Shown: positions 26,034 through 36,740, numbered from the stretch's first letter. The stretch is DNA of 64,000 nucleotides from Microtetraspora sp. NBRC 16547 (GCF_030268965.1 NZ_BSSE01000005.1:62001-126000); one strand, 5' to 3'. The notes: generated by a model not told the origin, from the sequence alone. Translations and numbers: made by a program.

Positions 26034-26353
26034 TCCCCGGCGAGATCGTGTACGGCGAGGCGCCCGTTCCGCTCAACCCGGGCAGGGAGCGGATCACGCT
26101 GCGGGTCGTCAACACGGCCGACCGGCCGATCCAGGTCGGCTCGCACTACCACTTCGCGGCGGCCAATCCCGGCCTGGAGTTCGACCGGCGGGCCGCCTGG
26201 GGCACCCGCCTGGATGTGCCGGCCGGGACCGCGGTCAGGTTCGAGCCCGGCATCGAGCGCGACGTGACGCTCGTCCCCCTGGCGGGCCACCGCGTCGTCC
26301 CCGGGTTGCGTCCGGAATGGGCGGGCCCGCTCGACCGTGAGGAGTCCCGATGA
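26030..26353 (+). CDS. ureB: Urease subunit beta
   Basis: A 107-residue beta subunit. [18 protein letters not shown] and [18 protein letters not shown] are diagnostic, as is the C-terminal beta-rich core ([20 protein letters not shown]). The GTG start overlaps the ureA stop and its own stop overlaps the ureC ATG, so ureABC are translationally coupled. Confidence 0.95.
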   Translation: MIPGEIVYGEAPVPLNPGRERITLRVVNTADRPIQVGSHYHFAAANPGLEFDRRAAWGTRLDVPAGTAVRFEPGIERDVTLVPLAGHRVVPGLRPEWAGPLDREESR

Positions 26354-28098
26354 CCACCGTCGAGCGGGCGCGCTACGCCGCGCTGTACGGTCCCACCACC
26401 GGTGACCGGGTGCGCCTGGCCGACACCGACCTGTTCGTCGAGGTGACCGAGGACCTCTCGATGGGTCCCGCCGGCGCGGGCGACGAGGCCGTCTTCGGCG
26501 GTGGCAAGGTGATCCGCGAGTCCATGGGACAGGCCCGCGCCACCCGGGCCGAGGGCGCACCCGACCTGGTCATCACCGGCGCGGTGATCCTCGACCACTG
26601 GGGCGTCGTGAAGGCCGACATCGGGGTCCGCGACGGGCGGATCTCGGCGATCGGCAAGGCGGGCAACCCCGACGCGATGGACGGCGTCCATCCGGATCTC
26701 GTCATCGGTCCGTCAACCGAGATCCTCGCGGGCAACGGCAAGATCGTCACGGCGGGTGCGGTGGACTCCCACGTGCACCTGATCTGCCCGCGACTCCTGG
26801 ACGAGGCGCTGGCGTCCGGTGTCACGACGGTCATCGGCGGCGGCACGGGGCCCGCGGAGGGCACCAAGGCCACCACGGTCACCGGCACCTGGTACCTCGC
26901 CCGGATGCTGGAGTCGCTCGACTCCCATCCGGTCAACGTGGCGCTGCTGGGCAAGGGCAACACGGTCAGCGCCGAGGCCCTGTATGAGCAGCTCCGCGCC
27001 GGAGCCTCCGGGTTCAAGCTGCACGAGGACTGGGGTACGACACCCGCCGCGATCGACGCCTGCCTCGGCGTGTGCGAGGCCACGGGGGTGCAGGCGGCGA
27101 TCCACACCGACACGCTCAACGAGGCCGGGTTCGTCGAGTCGACGCTCGCGGCCGTCGGCGACCGGGTGATCCACGCCTACCACACTGAGGGCGCCGGAGG
27201 CGGTCACGCTCCCGACATCATCAAGGTGGCGGGCTGTCGTAACATCCTGCCGTCGTCCACCAACCCGACCCGGCCGCACACCGTCAACACCCACCACGAG
27301 CATCTGGACATGCTCATGGTGTGCCACCACCTCAACCCGTCGATTCCCGAGGACCTGGCGTTCGCCGAGTCGCGGATCCGCCCGGCGACGATGGCGGCCG
27401 AGGACGTCCTGCACGACATCGGGGCCATCTCGATGATCGGTTCCGACTCCCAGGCCATGGGCCGGGTCGGCGAGACGATCATCCGTGCCTGGCAGACCGC
27501 GCACGTCATGAAGAGGCGGCGCGGCGCGCTTCCCGGCGAGTCCGGTACGGCTTCCGCCGGCGGGACCGCGCACCCTGCTGACAACCTCCGCGCCCGCCGA
27601 TATATCGCGAAATACACGATAAATCCGGCGATAGCGCATGGGCTGGAGGCCGAAGTCGGCTCGGTGGAGACCGGCAAGCTGGCCGACCTGGTGCTCTGGG
27701 CCCCCGCGTTCTTCGGCGTGAAGCCGGACCTCGTGCTCAAGGGCGGCGTGATCGCGTACGCCCAGATGGGCGACGCGAACGCCTCGATCCCCACCCCGCA
27801 GCCCGTGCTCCCCCGCCCCATGTTCGGCGCCGCCCCCGTGACGGCCGCGGCGACGTCGCTGCACTTCGTGTCCCCGCTCGCCATCGAGGACGGCCTCGCC
27901 GACCGGCTCAGGGTCGCCCGCAGACTCGCCCCCGTCTCCGGCGTACGGCGGCGCGGCAAGGAGTCGATGGTGCTCAACGACGCGCTGCCCTCGATCGACG
28001 TGAACCCCGACACCTTCGCGGTACGCGTCGACGGGGAGCTCATCGAACCCGCCCCGGCCGAGGTGCTCCCCATGGCCCAGCGTTACTTCCTCTTCTAG
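26350..28098 (+). CDS. ureC: Urease subunit alpha
   Basis: The 582-residue catalytic subunit. Nickel ligands and the active site are complete: HVHLICP (first His pair, about residue 140), GFKLHEDWG with the carbamylated Lys near residue 223, HTDTLNE, and [14 protein letters not shown]. The flap cysteine lies in [14 protein letters not shown] at about residue 325. The length is slightly above the usual 567-570 because of a short Ala/Gly insert near residue 397 ([15 protein letters not shown]). ureF follows after 52 nt. Confidence 0.97.
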   Translation: MTTVERARYAALYGPTTGDRVRLADTDLFVEVTEDLSMGPAGAGDEAVFGGGKVIRESMGQARATRAEGAPDLVITGAVILDHWGVVKADIGVRDGRISAIGKAGNPDAMDGVHPDLVIGPSTEILAGNGKIVTAGAVDSHVHLICPRLLDEALASGVTTVIGGGTGPAEGTKATTVTGTWYLARMLESLDSHPVNVALLGKGNTVSAEALYEQLRAGASGFKLHEDWGTTPAAIDACLGVCEATGVQAAIHTDTLNEAGFVESTLAAVGDRVIHAYHTEGAGGGHAPDIIKVAGCRNILPSSTNPTRPHTVNTHHEHLDMLMVCHHLNPSIPEDLAFAESRIRPATMAAEDVLHDIGAISMIGSDSQAMGRVGETIIRAWQTAHVMKRRRGALPGESGTASAGGTAHPADNLRARRYIAKYTINPAIAHGLEAEVGSVETGKLADLVLWAPAFFGVKPDLVLKGGVIAYAQMGDANASIPTPQPVLPRPMFGAAPVTAAATSLHFVSPLAIEDGLADRLRVARRLAPVSGVRRRGKESMVLNDALPSIDVNPDTFAVRVDGELIEPAPAEVLPMAQRYFLF

Positions 28099-28150
28099 CC
28101 GGGATCCGCCGCCAGATGTCCGCCGACCAGACGCCCACCCCGGACGCCCG

Positions 28151-28894
28151 GTGAACGCCGCGCTCCTGCTGCTCGCCGACTCGCGGCTGCCCGCCGGAGG
28201 TCACGCCCACTCGGGCGGGGTCGAGGAGGCCGTACGCGCGGGTGCCGTGACCGGCCTCGACGACCTGGCGCGCTTTCTTCGCGGGCGGCTCGCCACGGCC
28301 GGCCTGGTCGCCGCCGCGCTCGCCGCCGCCGCCTGCGAACTCGCCTCGACGGCCGCCGACGCGGCCCCCGCGATCCTTCGCTGGCGACGGCTCGACGCCG
28401 AGGCGGATGCCCGTACCTCGTCGCCCGCGCAGCGGGAGGCCGCTCGCACCCAGGGGCGGCTCCTGGTCAGGACGGCCCGCCGGATCTGGCCGTCGCCCGC
28501 CCTTTCGTCGCTGGCGCGAGCCGTACCCGACGGGGCGCACCATCCGGTCGCGCTCGGCGCGACGGCAGCGGCGGCGGGCTGCGACCCCGGCCAGGCGGCG
28601 CTGGCGGCGGCCTACGCGTCGGTGACGGGACCGGCGACGGCGGCCGTCCGGCTCCTCGGCCTGGACCCGGTGACCGTGCACCGGCTGCTCGCCGACCTGG
28701 CTCCGTCCCTCAACGAGACCGCATGCGCCGCCTGTACGGCCCCGCACCCCGAGCACGGAGCCGTCGATCCGGACGACGCGTGGACGGCGGACCCGGACTC
28801 GCCGTGGGCGGCGTTACCCGCGACGGCCGCGCCCGCGCTCGACCTCCTGGCCGAGAACCAGCTGAGGGCCGCGACCCGGCTCTTCGTCTCCTGA
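28151..28894 (+). CDS. ureF: Urease accessory protein UreF
   Basis: A 247-residue helical GTPase-regulating chaperone that joins UreD and UreG in the urease activation complex. The N-terminus [20 protein letters not shown] is diagnostic, and the middle [20 protein letters not shown] matches the family. The GTG at 28151 begins the conserved region. It is embedded in the ure operon between ureC and ureG. Confidence 0.92.
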   Translation: MNAALLLLADSRLPAGGHAHSGGVEEAVRAGAVTGLDDLARFLRGRLATAGLVAAALAAAACELASTAADAAPAILRWRRLDAEADARTSSPAQREAARTQGRLLVRTARRIWPSPALSSLARAVPDGAHHPVALGATAAAAGCDPGQAALAAAYASVTGPATAAVRLLGLDPVTVHRLLADLAPSLNETACAACTAPHPEHGAVDPDDAWTADPDSPWAALPATAAPALDLLAENQLRAATRLFVS

Positions 28895-28950
28895 CCGGTT
28901 CCCGGCCGTTTTCGCTCGTGAAGGCTACGCACAAGGACGGTGACCCGGGT

Positions 28951-29781
28951 ATGGGCGCACACCACGACGACCACCACCACGACCAGCACAGTGACCACGA
29001 CGGCGACCGGCACGACGCACCGGACGGCCACGGCCGGGCGCTCCGCCTCGGCATCGGGGGCCCGGTCGGCAGCGGCAAGACCGCTCTGGTGGCCGCCCTG
29101 TGCCGCAGTCTCGGCCCGTCGATGCGGCTCGGCGTCGTGACGAACGACATCTACACGACCGAGGACGCCGACTTCCTGCGCCGCGCGGGAGTCCTCGACC
29201 CCGAACGCATCCTCGCGGTGCAGACCGGCTGCTGCCCGCACACCGCGATCCGTGACGACATCGCGGCCAATCTCGACGCGGTCGAGACCCTGGAGGAGCG
29301 GTTCGGACCGCTCGATCTGGTGATCGTGGAGAGCGGAGGCGACAACCTGACCGCCACCTTCAGCCGGGGCCTGGCGGACAGCCAGATCTTCGTGCTCGAC
29401 GTCTCCGGCGGCGACAAGGTGCCACGCAAGGGCGGCCCCGGCGTCACCACGGCCGACCTGCTCGTGGTCAACAAGACCGACCTCGCTCCCCTCGTGGGCG
29501 CGGATCTGGCCGTCATGGCCCGCGACGCGGGAGCCGTACGCGACGGCAGGTCCGTGCTGTTCACCTCGATCAGGGAGGACGGCGGCGCCCACCGCGTCGC
29601 CGAATGGGTGTCCGACCTCGTCCACGCCTGGCACCACCGGAACGGCCACGCCCACACCCATGACCACGCATATGACCATGCCCATGACCATGCGGAAGGA
29701 CAGGGCCCGGACCGTCGACCGCGCATGACATCCTCTTCGAGGCCGCGACCCGGAGGCTCCACACCGAAGGAGCTCCGATGA
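28951..29781 (+). CDS. ureG: Urease accessory GTPase UreG with His-rich ends
   Basis: A 276-residue SIMIBI-class GTPase that delivers nickel to urease. The P-loop is [12 protein letters not shown], followed by [14 protein letters not shown], the nickel-binding [13 protein letters not shown] (CPH motif) and [12 protein letters not shown]. Both ends are His/Asp-rich: [20 protein letters not shown] at the N-terminus and [16 protein letters not shown] at the C-terminus. The core is about 200 residues, so roughly 70 residues are metal-binding or linker extensions. No ureE is present, and these tails may store or deliver nickel in its place. The ATG at 28951 is uncertain; GTG 28918 is in frame. The stop overlaps ureD. 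Confidence 0.93.
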   Translation: MGAHHDDHHHDQHSDHDGDRHDAPDGHGRALRLGIGGPVGSGKTALVAALCRSLGPSMRLGVVTNDIYTTEDADFLRRAGVLDPERILAVQTGCCPHTAIRDDIAANLDAVETLEERFGPLDLVIVESGGDNLTATFSRGLADSQIFVLDVSGGDKVPRKGGPGVTTADLLVVNKTDLAPLVGADLAVMARDAGAVRDGRSVLFTSIREDGGAHRVAEWVSDLVHAWHHRNGHAHTHDHAYDHAHDHAEGQGPDRRPRMTSSSRPRPGGSTPKELR

Positions 29782-30608
29782 CGGCGCCCTCCCCCGACGC
29801 CCGGTCGTCGGTCCGGGCGCGTGCGGCGATCAGGACGGAGTCCGGCCCCGGAGGCGGCACCCGGCTGGACACGCTGCGGTCGGACCCGCCGCTGACCCTC
29901 CGGCAGACCGGACCCGACGTGGTCCACCTCGTCTCCACGGCGGCCGGGCCTCTGGGAGGTGACCACCTGGCGCTGGACATCGACGTCGCGCCCGGCACCA
30001 CACTGGACGTCCGTTCGATCGCGAGCACGCTGGTCCTGCCCGGCCCCTTCGCGGGCGACTCCGTCATGGTCGTCAACGCCCGGGTCGGCGCGGGCGCCTC
30101 GCTGCGCTTCGCCCCTGAGCCGACCGTGCTGGCGGCGGGCTCCTCGCACCGCGTCGCCGTACGGCTCTCGCTCTCCCGCGACGCCGCCGTGTTCTGGCGG
30201 GAGGAGATCGTCTTCGGCCGATACGGCGAGCAGCCCGGCCGATGCCGGTCCCGGTTCGACGCCGTCGTGGACGGATCGCCGCTGCTCCGCCAGGAACTCG
30301 TCGTCGGCGACCCGGCGACCGACGGCAGCCCGGCCGTGTACGGCACCGCCCGCTGCGTGGGAAGCACCCTCATCACCGGGTACGGAGCCACGGGATCCGG
30401 CGGGGACGCCGCCGCGCGGCGCGAACCCTCGGAACACGCGGCGCGGCGGGCCATGCTGGGGGACGGTTGTGCGGTGCTCCCATTGGCCGGGCCGGGCGTC
30501 CTGGTGTCGGCCCTGGCCGATGACGCCGTCCAGCTACGCGTACGCCTCGAATGGGGCGAAGCGCTCGCCGTGCCGTTCTGCCGCGAATCCCCCACGGCAC
30601 CGTCTTAG
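29778..30608 (+). CDS. ureD: Urease accessory protein UreD
   Basis: A 276-residue chaperone that binds apo-urease and recruits UreF and UreG. Family segments include [39 protein letters not shown] and [20 protein letters not shown]. The ATG overlaps the ureG stop (ATGA) with GAAGGAG upstream. It is the last gene of the urease operon, and no urea or nickel transporter follows. Confidence 0.92.
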   Translation: MTAPSPDARSSVRARAAIRTESGPGGGTRLDTLRSDPPLTLRQTGPDVVHLVSTAAGPLGGDHLALDIDVAPGTTLDVRSIASTLVLPGPFAGDSVMVVNARVGAGASLRFAPEPTVLAAGSSHRVAVRLSLSRDAAVFWREEIVFGRYGEQPGRCRSRFDAVVDGSPLLRQELVVGDPATDGSPAVYGTARCVGSTLITGYGATGSGGDAAARREPSEHAARRAMLGDGCAVLPLAGPGVLVSALADDAVQLRVRLEWGEALAVPFCRESPTAPS

Positions 30609-30710
30609 GTCGTGTCTGACCACCCGCTCACACGCGACGGGCCCTATGACGGCGGGCTCCATGACGACGGAAGCTCCCCGCCGCGGCTCGCGAGCCGTAG
30701 CCTGGTGATC

Positions 30711-31190
30711 GTGGCTGACCTCACCCCGTCCCCGCAGGGATTTCCGGCCAGGAGCGGCGGGGGGACACTGCTCTCCCTGGCCGTGATCGTCATCGGCCTG
30801 GCGCTCGCCGTCACCGCGATACTGCCCTGGGCCGGGGTGACGGCGGAGTTCGGCCTCGTGGGCACCGAGCTGACCCACTCGATCCGGGGCATCGACAAGG
30901 GGCCGGGCTGGTTCGTCCTGGGCGCGGGCATCGCGGCCACCCTGCTTGGCGTCCTGGGAGTGACGCGAAGCCGGCTGTTCACGGGGTTCGCGATCCTGCC
31001 CGCGGCCGTGGCGGCGCTCGCGCTCGCCGTGTTCCTGAGCGACCCGCAGAACTGGGACGACCGGCTGACTTTCCGGATCCCCGGGCTGGTGGACGTCCAC
31101 CCGACCATCCAGTACGGCTGGTTCGCGGCCCTGCTGGCCTCCATCGTGGTCGCCGCCCTGTCCGCCGCCGCCCTCATCCGCCGAGGCTGA
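30711..31190 (+). CDS. Hypothetical membrane protein with four helices
   Basis: A 159-residue protein with four hydrophobic segments (TLLSLAVIVIGLALAVTAIL, WFVLGAGIAATLLGVLG, FAILPAAVAALALAVFL, WFAALLASIVVAALSAAALI) and a short extracytoplasmic loop before the last (DDRLTFRIPGLVDVHP). No family is recognised. GTG 30711 is preferred because TAGCCT lies exactly 7 nt upstream, the leaderless pattern seen at other genes here. An in-frame GTG at 30612, right after the ureD stop, would add a polar 33-residue extension. Confidence 0.6.
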   Translation: MADLTPSPQGFPARSGGGTLLSLAVIVIGLALAVTAILPWAGVTAEFGLVGTELTHSIRGIDKGPGWFVLGAGIAATLLGVLGVTRSRLFTGFAILPAAVAALALAVFLSDPQNWDDRLTFRIPGLVDVHPTIQYGWFAALLASIVVAALSAAALIRRG

Positions 31191-31439
31191 CAGGCACGGA
31201 GACTGCACGGCGACCGAGGAGTCGTCACCGTGGTGCCATTGACCACGAACACCACGCGGATCCTGCCGTTCCAAGTGCTGCTGAGAGCCGCCGAATGCGG
31301 CCTCCCCGTCGACTCGAAGGCGCAGGCCGAGCAGGTGAGGTCCGTGACGACCGGCCGGATCCGCGAGCGGATCTGCCGCCTTTCTCCCGATTCCCTCGGA
31401 CGACTCGACAATGCGCTCCGCCTCCACCTCTCCCTCTGA
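31191..31439 (+). pseudogene. MazF/PemK toxin remnant (C-terminal part)
   Basis: The frame encodes VVTVVPLTTNTTRILPFQVL, then GLPVDSKAQAEQVRSV and a terminal LDNALRLHLSL, which is the C-terminal two-thirds of a MazF-family endoribonuclease. The N-terminal RGxIxxxxL/GxE strand region of MazF is missing; the frame is closed by the stop of the preceding gene. GTG 31230 could still start a 69-residue product, but it would lack active-site strands. No antitoxin gene is next to it. Confidence 0.6.
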
Positions 31440-31550
31440 GCCGGACCGGGAAGGCGCCTTCACCGCTTCTGCGATCCTGCCCGGAGGGATCTCGGGACGC
31501 GTTCGGGCGACCTGCGTCAGGAGCCGCCGCGATGCCCGGGAACCCGGGGC

Positions 31551-32456
31551 TCAGTCGTAGAAGCCGAGGCGGCGGAGCTGCTTGGGATCGCGCTGCCACT
31601 CCTTGGCCACCTTGATCCGCAGGTCGAGATAGACGCGGGTGCCGAGCATGGCCTCGATCTGCTTGCGCGCCCGGGTGCCGACGTCCTTGAGCCTGGCGCC
31701 TCCGGGACCGATCACGATCGCCTTCTGCGAGGGCCGCTCGACGTACATGAAGGCGTAGATGTCGAGGAGGTCGTCCCGGCCCTCACGCGGGGTCATCTCC
31801 TCCACCACGACCGCGATCGAGTGCGGCAGCTCGTCACGAACGCCTTCCAGCGCCGCCTCGCGGATCAGCTCCGCGACGAGGACCTGCTCGGGCTCGTCGG
31901 TCAGCTCTCCTCCGGCGTACAGGGGCGGGGACTCGGGCAGCCGCGCGGTCAGCAGGTCGGCGAGCACGTCGAGCTGCTCCCCACTCTCGGCGGAAACCGG
32001 GATGATCTCCTCGAAGGCCGCCAGGGACGAGACCGCGAGGAGCTGCTCGGCGATCTGCTGGCGGGTGGCCAGGTCGCACTTGGTCACCACGGCGATGAGC
32101 GGCGTCTTCTTGAGCGCACCGAGCTTCTCGGCGATGAACCTGTCGCCCTTGCCGATCGGCTCGTTGGCCGGCACGCAGAAGCCGATCACGTCGACCTCGG
32201 TCAGCGTGGACAGCACGAGGCTGTCGAGCCGCTCGCCGAGCAGCGTGCGCGGCCGGTGCAGGCCGGGGGTGTCCACGATGACGAGCTGGGAGTCGGGCCG
32301 GTGCACGATCCCGCGAATGGCCCGGCGCGTGGTCTGCGGCTTGGACGAGGTGATGGCGACCTTCGTGCCGACCAGCGCGTTCATCAGCGTGGACTTGCCC
32401 ACATTCGGCCGCCCGACGAAGCAGGCGAAACCGGCGCGGAATTCAGAAGTGCTCAC
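31551..32456 (-). CDS. era: GTPase Era
   Basis: A 301-residue essential GTPase that binds 16S rRNA near its 3' end during 30S maturation. The G domain shows GRPNVGKSTLMN (G1), VIVDTPGLHRPR (G3) and VVTKCDLAT (G4 variant of NKxD). The C-terminal KH domain has QKAIVIGPGGARLKDVGTRA. The position next to ybeY/CorC/phoH is the conserved actinobacterial arrangement. The upstream cytidine-deaminase-like gene ends one base before the era start, indicating co-transcription. Confidence 0.96.
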   Translation of the reverse strand: MSTSEFRAGFACFVGRPNVGKSTLMNALVGTKVAITSSKPQTTRRAIRGIVHRPDSQLVIVDTPGLHRPRTLLGERLDSLVLSTLTEVDVIGFCVPANEPIGKGDRFIAEKLGALKKTPLIAVVTKCDLATRQQIAEQLLAVSSLAAFEEIIPVSAESGEQLDVLADLLTARLPESPPLYAGGELTDEPEQVLVAELIREAALEGVRDELPHSIAVVVEEMTPREGRDDLLDIYAFMYVERPSQKAIVIGPGGARLKDVGTRARKQIEAMLGTRVYLDLRIKVAKEWQRDPKQLRRLGFYD

Positions 32457-32457
32457 G

Positions 32458-32793
32458 TCAGATGTACCGGCCCTTCACGACACCGTCAGGCCCGGCCAGG
32501 AAGATGATCGCGTTGCCGAGGTCCTCGACGACGGCGATATCCTTCTCGCCCGGCTCATCCGCCTCGCTGACCAGGGCCACCGACTCCAGAGACGCCGCCC
32601 CGCTGGAGACCGCCATCGCCACCGCGACCTGCGTCGCGGACAGTTCGAGCGAGGGCAGCGCGACGTTCGTCGCCACGTAGGTGCGCCCCGTCTCGTCCCG
32701 CACGGCGGCGCCCTCGGCGGAGCCGTTACGGGCGCGGGCCGACCTGGCCAAGGTAATGATCTTGAGGTCTTCAGGGTCCAGTGTCTCTGTCAC
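32458..32793 (-). CDS. Cytidine-deaminase-like protein lacking the catalytic residues
   Basis: A 111-residue protein at the position of the conserved gene between CorC and era (Rv2365c-like neighbourhood). The fold hints at cytidine deaminase: GAAVRDETGRTYVATNVALP matches the strand before the active-site helix. Where true deaminases have C/HAE, this protein reads ELSATQVAVAMAV, and no PCxxC follows. Zinc binding and deamination are therefore unlikely, and a structural or regulatory role linked to ribosome maturation genes is possible. The start codon overlaps the stop of the lipoprotein gene. Confidence 0.65.
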   Translation of the reverse strand: MTETLDPEDLKIITLARSARARNGSAEGAAVRDETGRTYVATNVALPSLELSATQVAVAMAVSSGAASLESVALVSEADEPGEKDIAVVEDLGNAIIFLAGPDGVVKGRYI

Positions 32794-33443
32794 AGGTCAA
32801 GGGTACTGACCCTTCCGGCCAGCACCCTGGCCAGTTCCTTGGTGCCCTTCGGGTCCAGCGGCCTGACGCCCCCATGAAGGAGAGTGATCAGCGCGTTGCC
32901 CTTCCTCGCCACCACGAGGTGCATCTCGTACGGATAACCGCCGACCCGGCCCCTGAACCGCCGCGCCTCGGCCGCGTCGCCCACGTCCGGGATCGAGAGG
33001 TTCGACGCGCGCAGGCGGTTCCCCTTTCCCGCGCCTCCGGCGGCGGCGACGCGGCAGCCCCGCATGGTCCGCTCCATCCGGTCGAGTTCCCCGTCGGCGG
33101 CGTCCTCCCCGTACACCGCGAGCCCGACGGCCGCCGCCTCACCCAGGTGATCGCCTTCGTAGGTGGTCGCGGCCCCGGCCAGGAGGCCGTTCCCGGGCGG
33201 CCTGCCCGCCACCGCGTCGAACAGCACGCGGCAGTCGCCATCCTTGGCACGGAACGGCGGACGCCACCGCTCACGCTGCCGGTCGGAGAAGCCCTGAGGC
33301 ATGTCCTCGATGCCGCTCAGCAGCACCTTCAACCGCCCGGAGTCGAGCGCGGCCCGCTGTTCATTGTTCGCGTCGGCGCCGCATCCCGCCAGCGCGGCCA
33401 GCAGGCAGGAGGCCGCGCAGATAGCACCGCCGATGATCCGCAT
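32790..33443 (-). CDS. Putative lipoprotein
   Basis: A 217-residue protein with a lipoprotein signal peptide: Arg at position 2, a hydrophobic stretch and the lipobox LAGC with Cys at residue 21. The mature part contains two spaced cysteines (GDCRVLF and MRGCRVA) that could form a disulphide, and an alpha/beta pattern without a recognised domain. It is probably anchored on the outer face of the membrane. It overlaps the deaminase-like gene by 4 nt and may lead the operon with era. Confidence 0.7.
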   Translation of the reverse strand: MRIIGGAICAASCLLAALAGCGADANNEQRAALDSGRLKVLLSGIEDMPQGFSDRQRERWRPPFRAKDGDCRVLFDAVAGRPPGNGLLAGAATTYEGDHLGEAAAVGLAVYGEDAADGELDRMERTMRGCRVAAAGGAGKGNRLRASNLSIPDVGDAAEARRFRGRVGGYPYEMHLVVARKGNALITLLHGGVRPLDPKGTKELARVLAGRVSTLDL

Positions 33444-33538
33444 TCCGGTGTCCCCCGTTCCCCGGCGGGTCCGGAAGATCCCCGCCGACGGCTTTCTTCC
33501 CCGTCACCAAAAGCCGCAATCACCCTCAGTAATCAACA

Positions 33539-33575
33539 TGGGCCTCTCACCCGATCAAGTCGGGTGAGAGGCCCA
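33539..33575. terminator. 16-bp perfect hairpin
   Basis: The arms TGGGCCTCTCACCCGA and TCGGGTGAGAGGCCCA flank a TCAAG loop. It lies between the lipoprotein gene start and the end of the CorC gene, so it probably ends the phoH-ybeY-CorC transcript on the minus strand. There is no clear U-tract. Confidence 0.6.
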
Positions 33576-33831
33576 CAGATTCCCCCGTAACGAAGGTGGG
33601 CCGGTGCGCCGCGAACCCCTCCCGGCGCGCCGGTTGTTCCCCTCTGAACGCCCTGAACCCCCCTGGCGTCTGAAGCGATCGTCGCCCACCCCACTTGAAG
33701 ACGACTTGCGAACCGCTTGCGGGTGGCCGGTTCGACGGCGACGTCCCAGTGCCCGGCGACGAGCTCGGCCTCGGGGATACAGATGGGGCAGTCCCGTACG
33801 GCAGAAGCCGGAGTCCCGGCCTGCCGGGAGA
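33576..33831. other. Non-coding gap downstream of CorC
   Basis: 256 bp between the hairpin and the CorC stop. Open frames here are Arg/Pro-rich and have no recognisable family. The minus strand reads a short CPIC-containing stretch (DCPICIPEAELVAGHW) without a convincing start. I see no RNA gene. It may hold decayed coding DNA. Confidence 0.3.
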
Positions 33832-35121
33832 TCAGTCCAGTTCCGCCCGGGCCGTGACGGTCCCCTCCTCGGCCTGCTCAACCCGGCGCACCACCACGGT
33901 GCTGATCCGGTTACGGCGGCCGGATAGGCTCTCCGCGGTCAGCCGCAGCCCGTCGACGATGGCCTCGGAGCCGGCGATCGGCACCCGGCCCAGCGCGTGC
34001 GCGAGCAGCCCGCCGACGGTGTCGACGTCCTCAACCTCGATCTCGACGTCGAACAGCTCGCCCAGTTCGTCGACCGGCAACCGCGCCGTGACCCGGACGG
34101 AACCGTCGTCCAGCCACTCGACCGGGGGGATCTCCTGGTCGTACTCGTCGGTGATCTCCCCGACGATCTCCTCGATCACGTCCTCGATCGTGACCAGGCC
34201 GGCGGTGCCGCCGTACTCGTCGATCACGATGGCGAGGTGGATCTGCCGCGCCTGCATCTCGCGCAGCAGGTCGTCGATCGGCTTGCTGTCCGGCACGAAC
34301 GTCGCGGGACGCATCAGCTCCTGCACCCGGGCGGCGCCGTCGCCGGTCTCCTGCATCCTCCGGACGATGTCCTTCAGGTAGGCGATGCCCACGACGTCGT
34401 CCTCGTTCTCACCGGTCACGGGGATGCGGGAGAAGCCGCTGCGCAGCGCCAGCGAGAGCGCCTGGCTGAGGGTCTTGTGCCGCTCGATGATGACCATGTC
34501 CGTGCGCGGGACCATGACCTCGCGGACCAGCGTGTCGCCCAGCTCGAAGACGGAGTGGATCATCTCGCGCTCGTCCGGCTCGATGACCCGGCGCTCCTCC
34601 GCGAGATCGACCAGGTCGCGCAGCTCGGCCTCGGAGGTGAACGGTCCCTCGCGGAACCCCTTGCCGGGCGTCAGCGCGTTGCCCAGCAGGATCAGCAGCT
34701 TGGGCAGCGGGCCGAAGATCCGGGTCAGGCCGTACACGACGGGCGCGCTCGCGAGCGCGATCCGGTCGGCGTGCTGGCGGCCGAGCGTACGCGGCGAGAC
34801 CCCGACGATGACGTAGCTGACCAGGACCATCACGACCGCCGCCGCGGCGTAGGCCTGACCCCTGTCACCGAGCCAGTCGATGAACAGGAGCGTCGCGATC
34901 ACGGTCGCGCCCAGCTCGCAGATCAGCCGCAGCAGGAGGAGCAGGTTGAGGTAGCGCGGCGGGTCGGCGACGATCGCCTGCAGGCGCCCGGCACCGCGCC
35001 GACCATCCTTGACGAACTCCTCGGCGCGCACCCGCGAGATGCGCGCCAGCGCCGTCTCCGCGCTCGCGAGCAGGCCGCCGACCACGATCAGGACGACGAC
35101 GGAGAACAACCAGCCGTTCAT
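33832..35121 (-). CDS. CorC/HlyC-type hemolysin family protein (CNNM/DUF21-CBS)
   Basis: A 429-residue membrane protein. The N-terminal DUF21/CNNM domain (about 1-180) has four hydrophobic segments, starting with WLFSVVVLIVVGGLLASAE and including VVMVLVSYVIVGVSPRTLG. A CBS pair follows (VMVPRTDMVIIERHKTL; SGFSRIPVTGENEDDVVGI; HLAIVIDEYGGTAGLVTIED), then a C-terminal CorC_HlyC domain (LPVDELGELFDVEIE, LGRVPIAGS). The family is linked to Mg/Co efflux or resistance. It starts 7 nt after the ybeY stop, in the phoH-ybeY-CorC operon. Confidence 0.9.
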   Translation of the reverse strand: MNGWLFSVVVLIVVGGLLASAETALARISRVRAEEFVKDGRRGAGRLQAIVADPPRYLNLLLLLRLICELGATVIATLLFIDWLGDRGQAYAAAAVVMVLVSYVIVGVSPRTLGRQHADRIALASAPVVYGLTRIFGPLPKLLILLGNALTPGKGFREGPFTSEAELRDLVDLAEERRVIEPDEREMIHSVFELGDTLVREVMVPRTDMVIIERHKTLSQALSLALRSGFSRIPVTGENEDDVVGIAYLKDIVRRMQETGDGAARVQELMRPATFVPDSKPIDDLLREMQARQIHLAIVIDEYGGTAGLVTIEDVIEEIVGEITDEYDQEIPPVEWLDDGSVRVTARLPVDELGELFDVEIEVEDVDTVGGLLAHALGRVPIAGSEAIVDGLRLTAESLSGRRNRISTVVVRRVEQAEEGTVTARAELD

Positions 35122-35128
35122 CGGTCGC

Positions 35129-35605
35129 TCACCGCTTCCCGCGTGCCTCCCGCCACGACTCGAGCAGCTCGCCCTGGAGCCCGAACATCTCGGCGTGCTC
35201 CTCCGGTTCGGCGTGGTCGTAGCCGAGCAGGTGCAGGATCCCGTGGGTGCAGAGCAACTCCAGCTCGTCCTGCGTGCCGTGCCCCGCCTCGGCCGCCTGC
35301 CTGGCGGCCACCTGCGGGCAGAGCACCACGTCACCGAGGAGCGCCGGATCCGGTGAGGCGTCCTCGTCGCGGCCCCCGCCGTGGCCCGGGCGCAGCTCGT
35401 CCATCGGGAAGGCGAGCACGTCTGTGGGGCCGGGCTCACCCATCCACTGCTCGTGCAGCTCGGCCATCGCCGGCTCGTCGACGATCAGGATGGACAGCTC
35501 AGCGAGGGGGTTGATCCCCATCCGGCCCAGGACGTGACCGGCCAGCTCCGCGAACACCGCCTCGTCGACCTCGACACCCGACTCGTTGGCGACCTCGACA
35601 CTCAC
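35129..35605 (-). CDS. ybeY: Endoribonuclease YbeY (rRNA maturation)
   Basis: A 158-residue zinc endoribonuclease of UPF0054. The diagnostic metal site [11 protein letters not shown] (HxxxHxxxxxH) lies near residue 122, and [12 protein letters not shown] is the other signature. An insertion of about ten residues ([17 protein letters not shown]) follows it, as in other actinobacterial YbeY. The GTG at 35605 has GAGGAG 6 nt upstream. It acts in 16S rRNA 3' end processing and 70S quality control, and sits between phoH and CorC. Confidence 0.94.
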   Translation of the reverse strand: MSVEVANESGVEVDEAVFAELAGHVLGRMGINPLAELSILIVDEPAMAELHEQWMGEPGPTDVLAFPMDELRPGHGGGRDEDASPDPALLGDVVLCPQVAARQAAEAGHGTQDELELLCTHGILHLLGYDHAEPEEHAEMFGLQGELLESWREARGKR

Positions 35606-35666
35606 CGGTTCTCCTCGCTCCGCGGCCCGCACAGGATGCGCGGGCCGCGCCGTTCCGTTCTCTTGT

Positions 35667-36686
<1,020 letters not shown>

Positions 36687-36740
36687 GGGCGGCCGTTACG
36701 GCCTGCTCGCCTCCCTAGTTACCTACGGTCATGCTATCCG

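Noticed and set aside
27595-27640. AT-rich palindromic patch inside ureC
   Set aside because: It encodes the conserved urease segment [15 protein letters not shown], and codon constraint explains it.
30604-30622. Possible fourth repeat end at the ureD stop (TTAGGTCGTGT, as at the right end of copy 3)
   Set aside because: Only 11 bp match, no matching opposite end or core is nearby, and chance or a common IS-end motif cannot be excluded.
33710-33750. tRNA-like GGTTCGA loop
   Set aside because: No T-stem symmetry, acceptor stem or anticodon arm could be folded around it on either strand.
33555-33927. Open frames on both strands in the gap after CorC
   Set aside because: Arg/Pro-rich, no start signal, no family, and both run into the real CorC gene or the hairpin.
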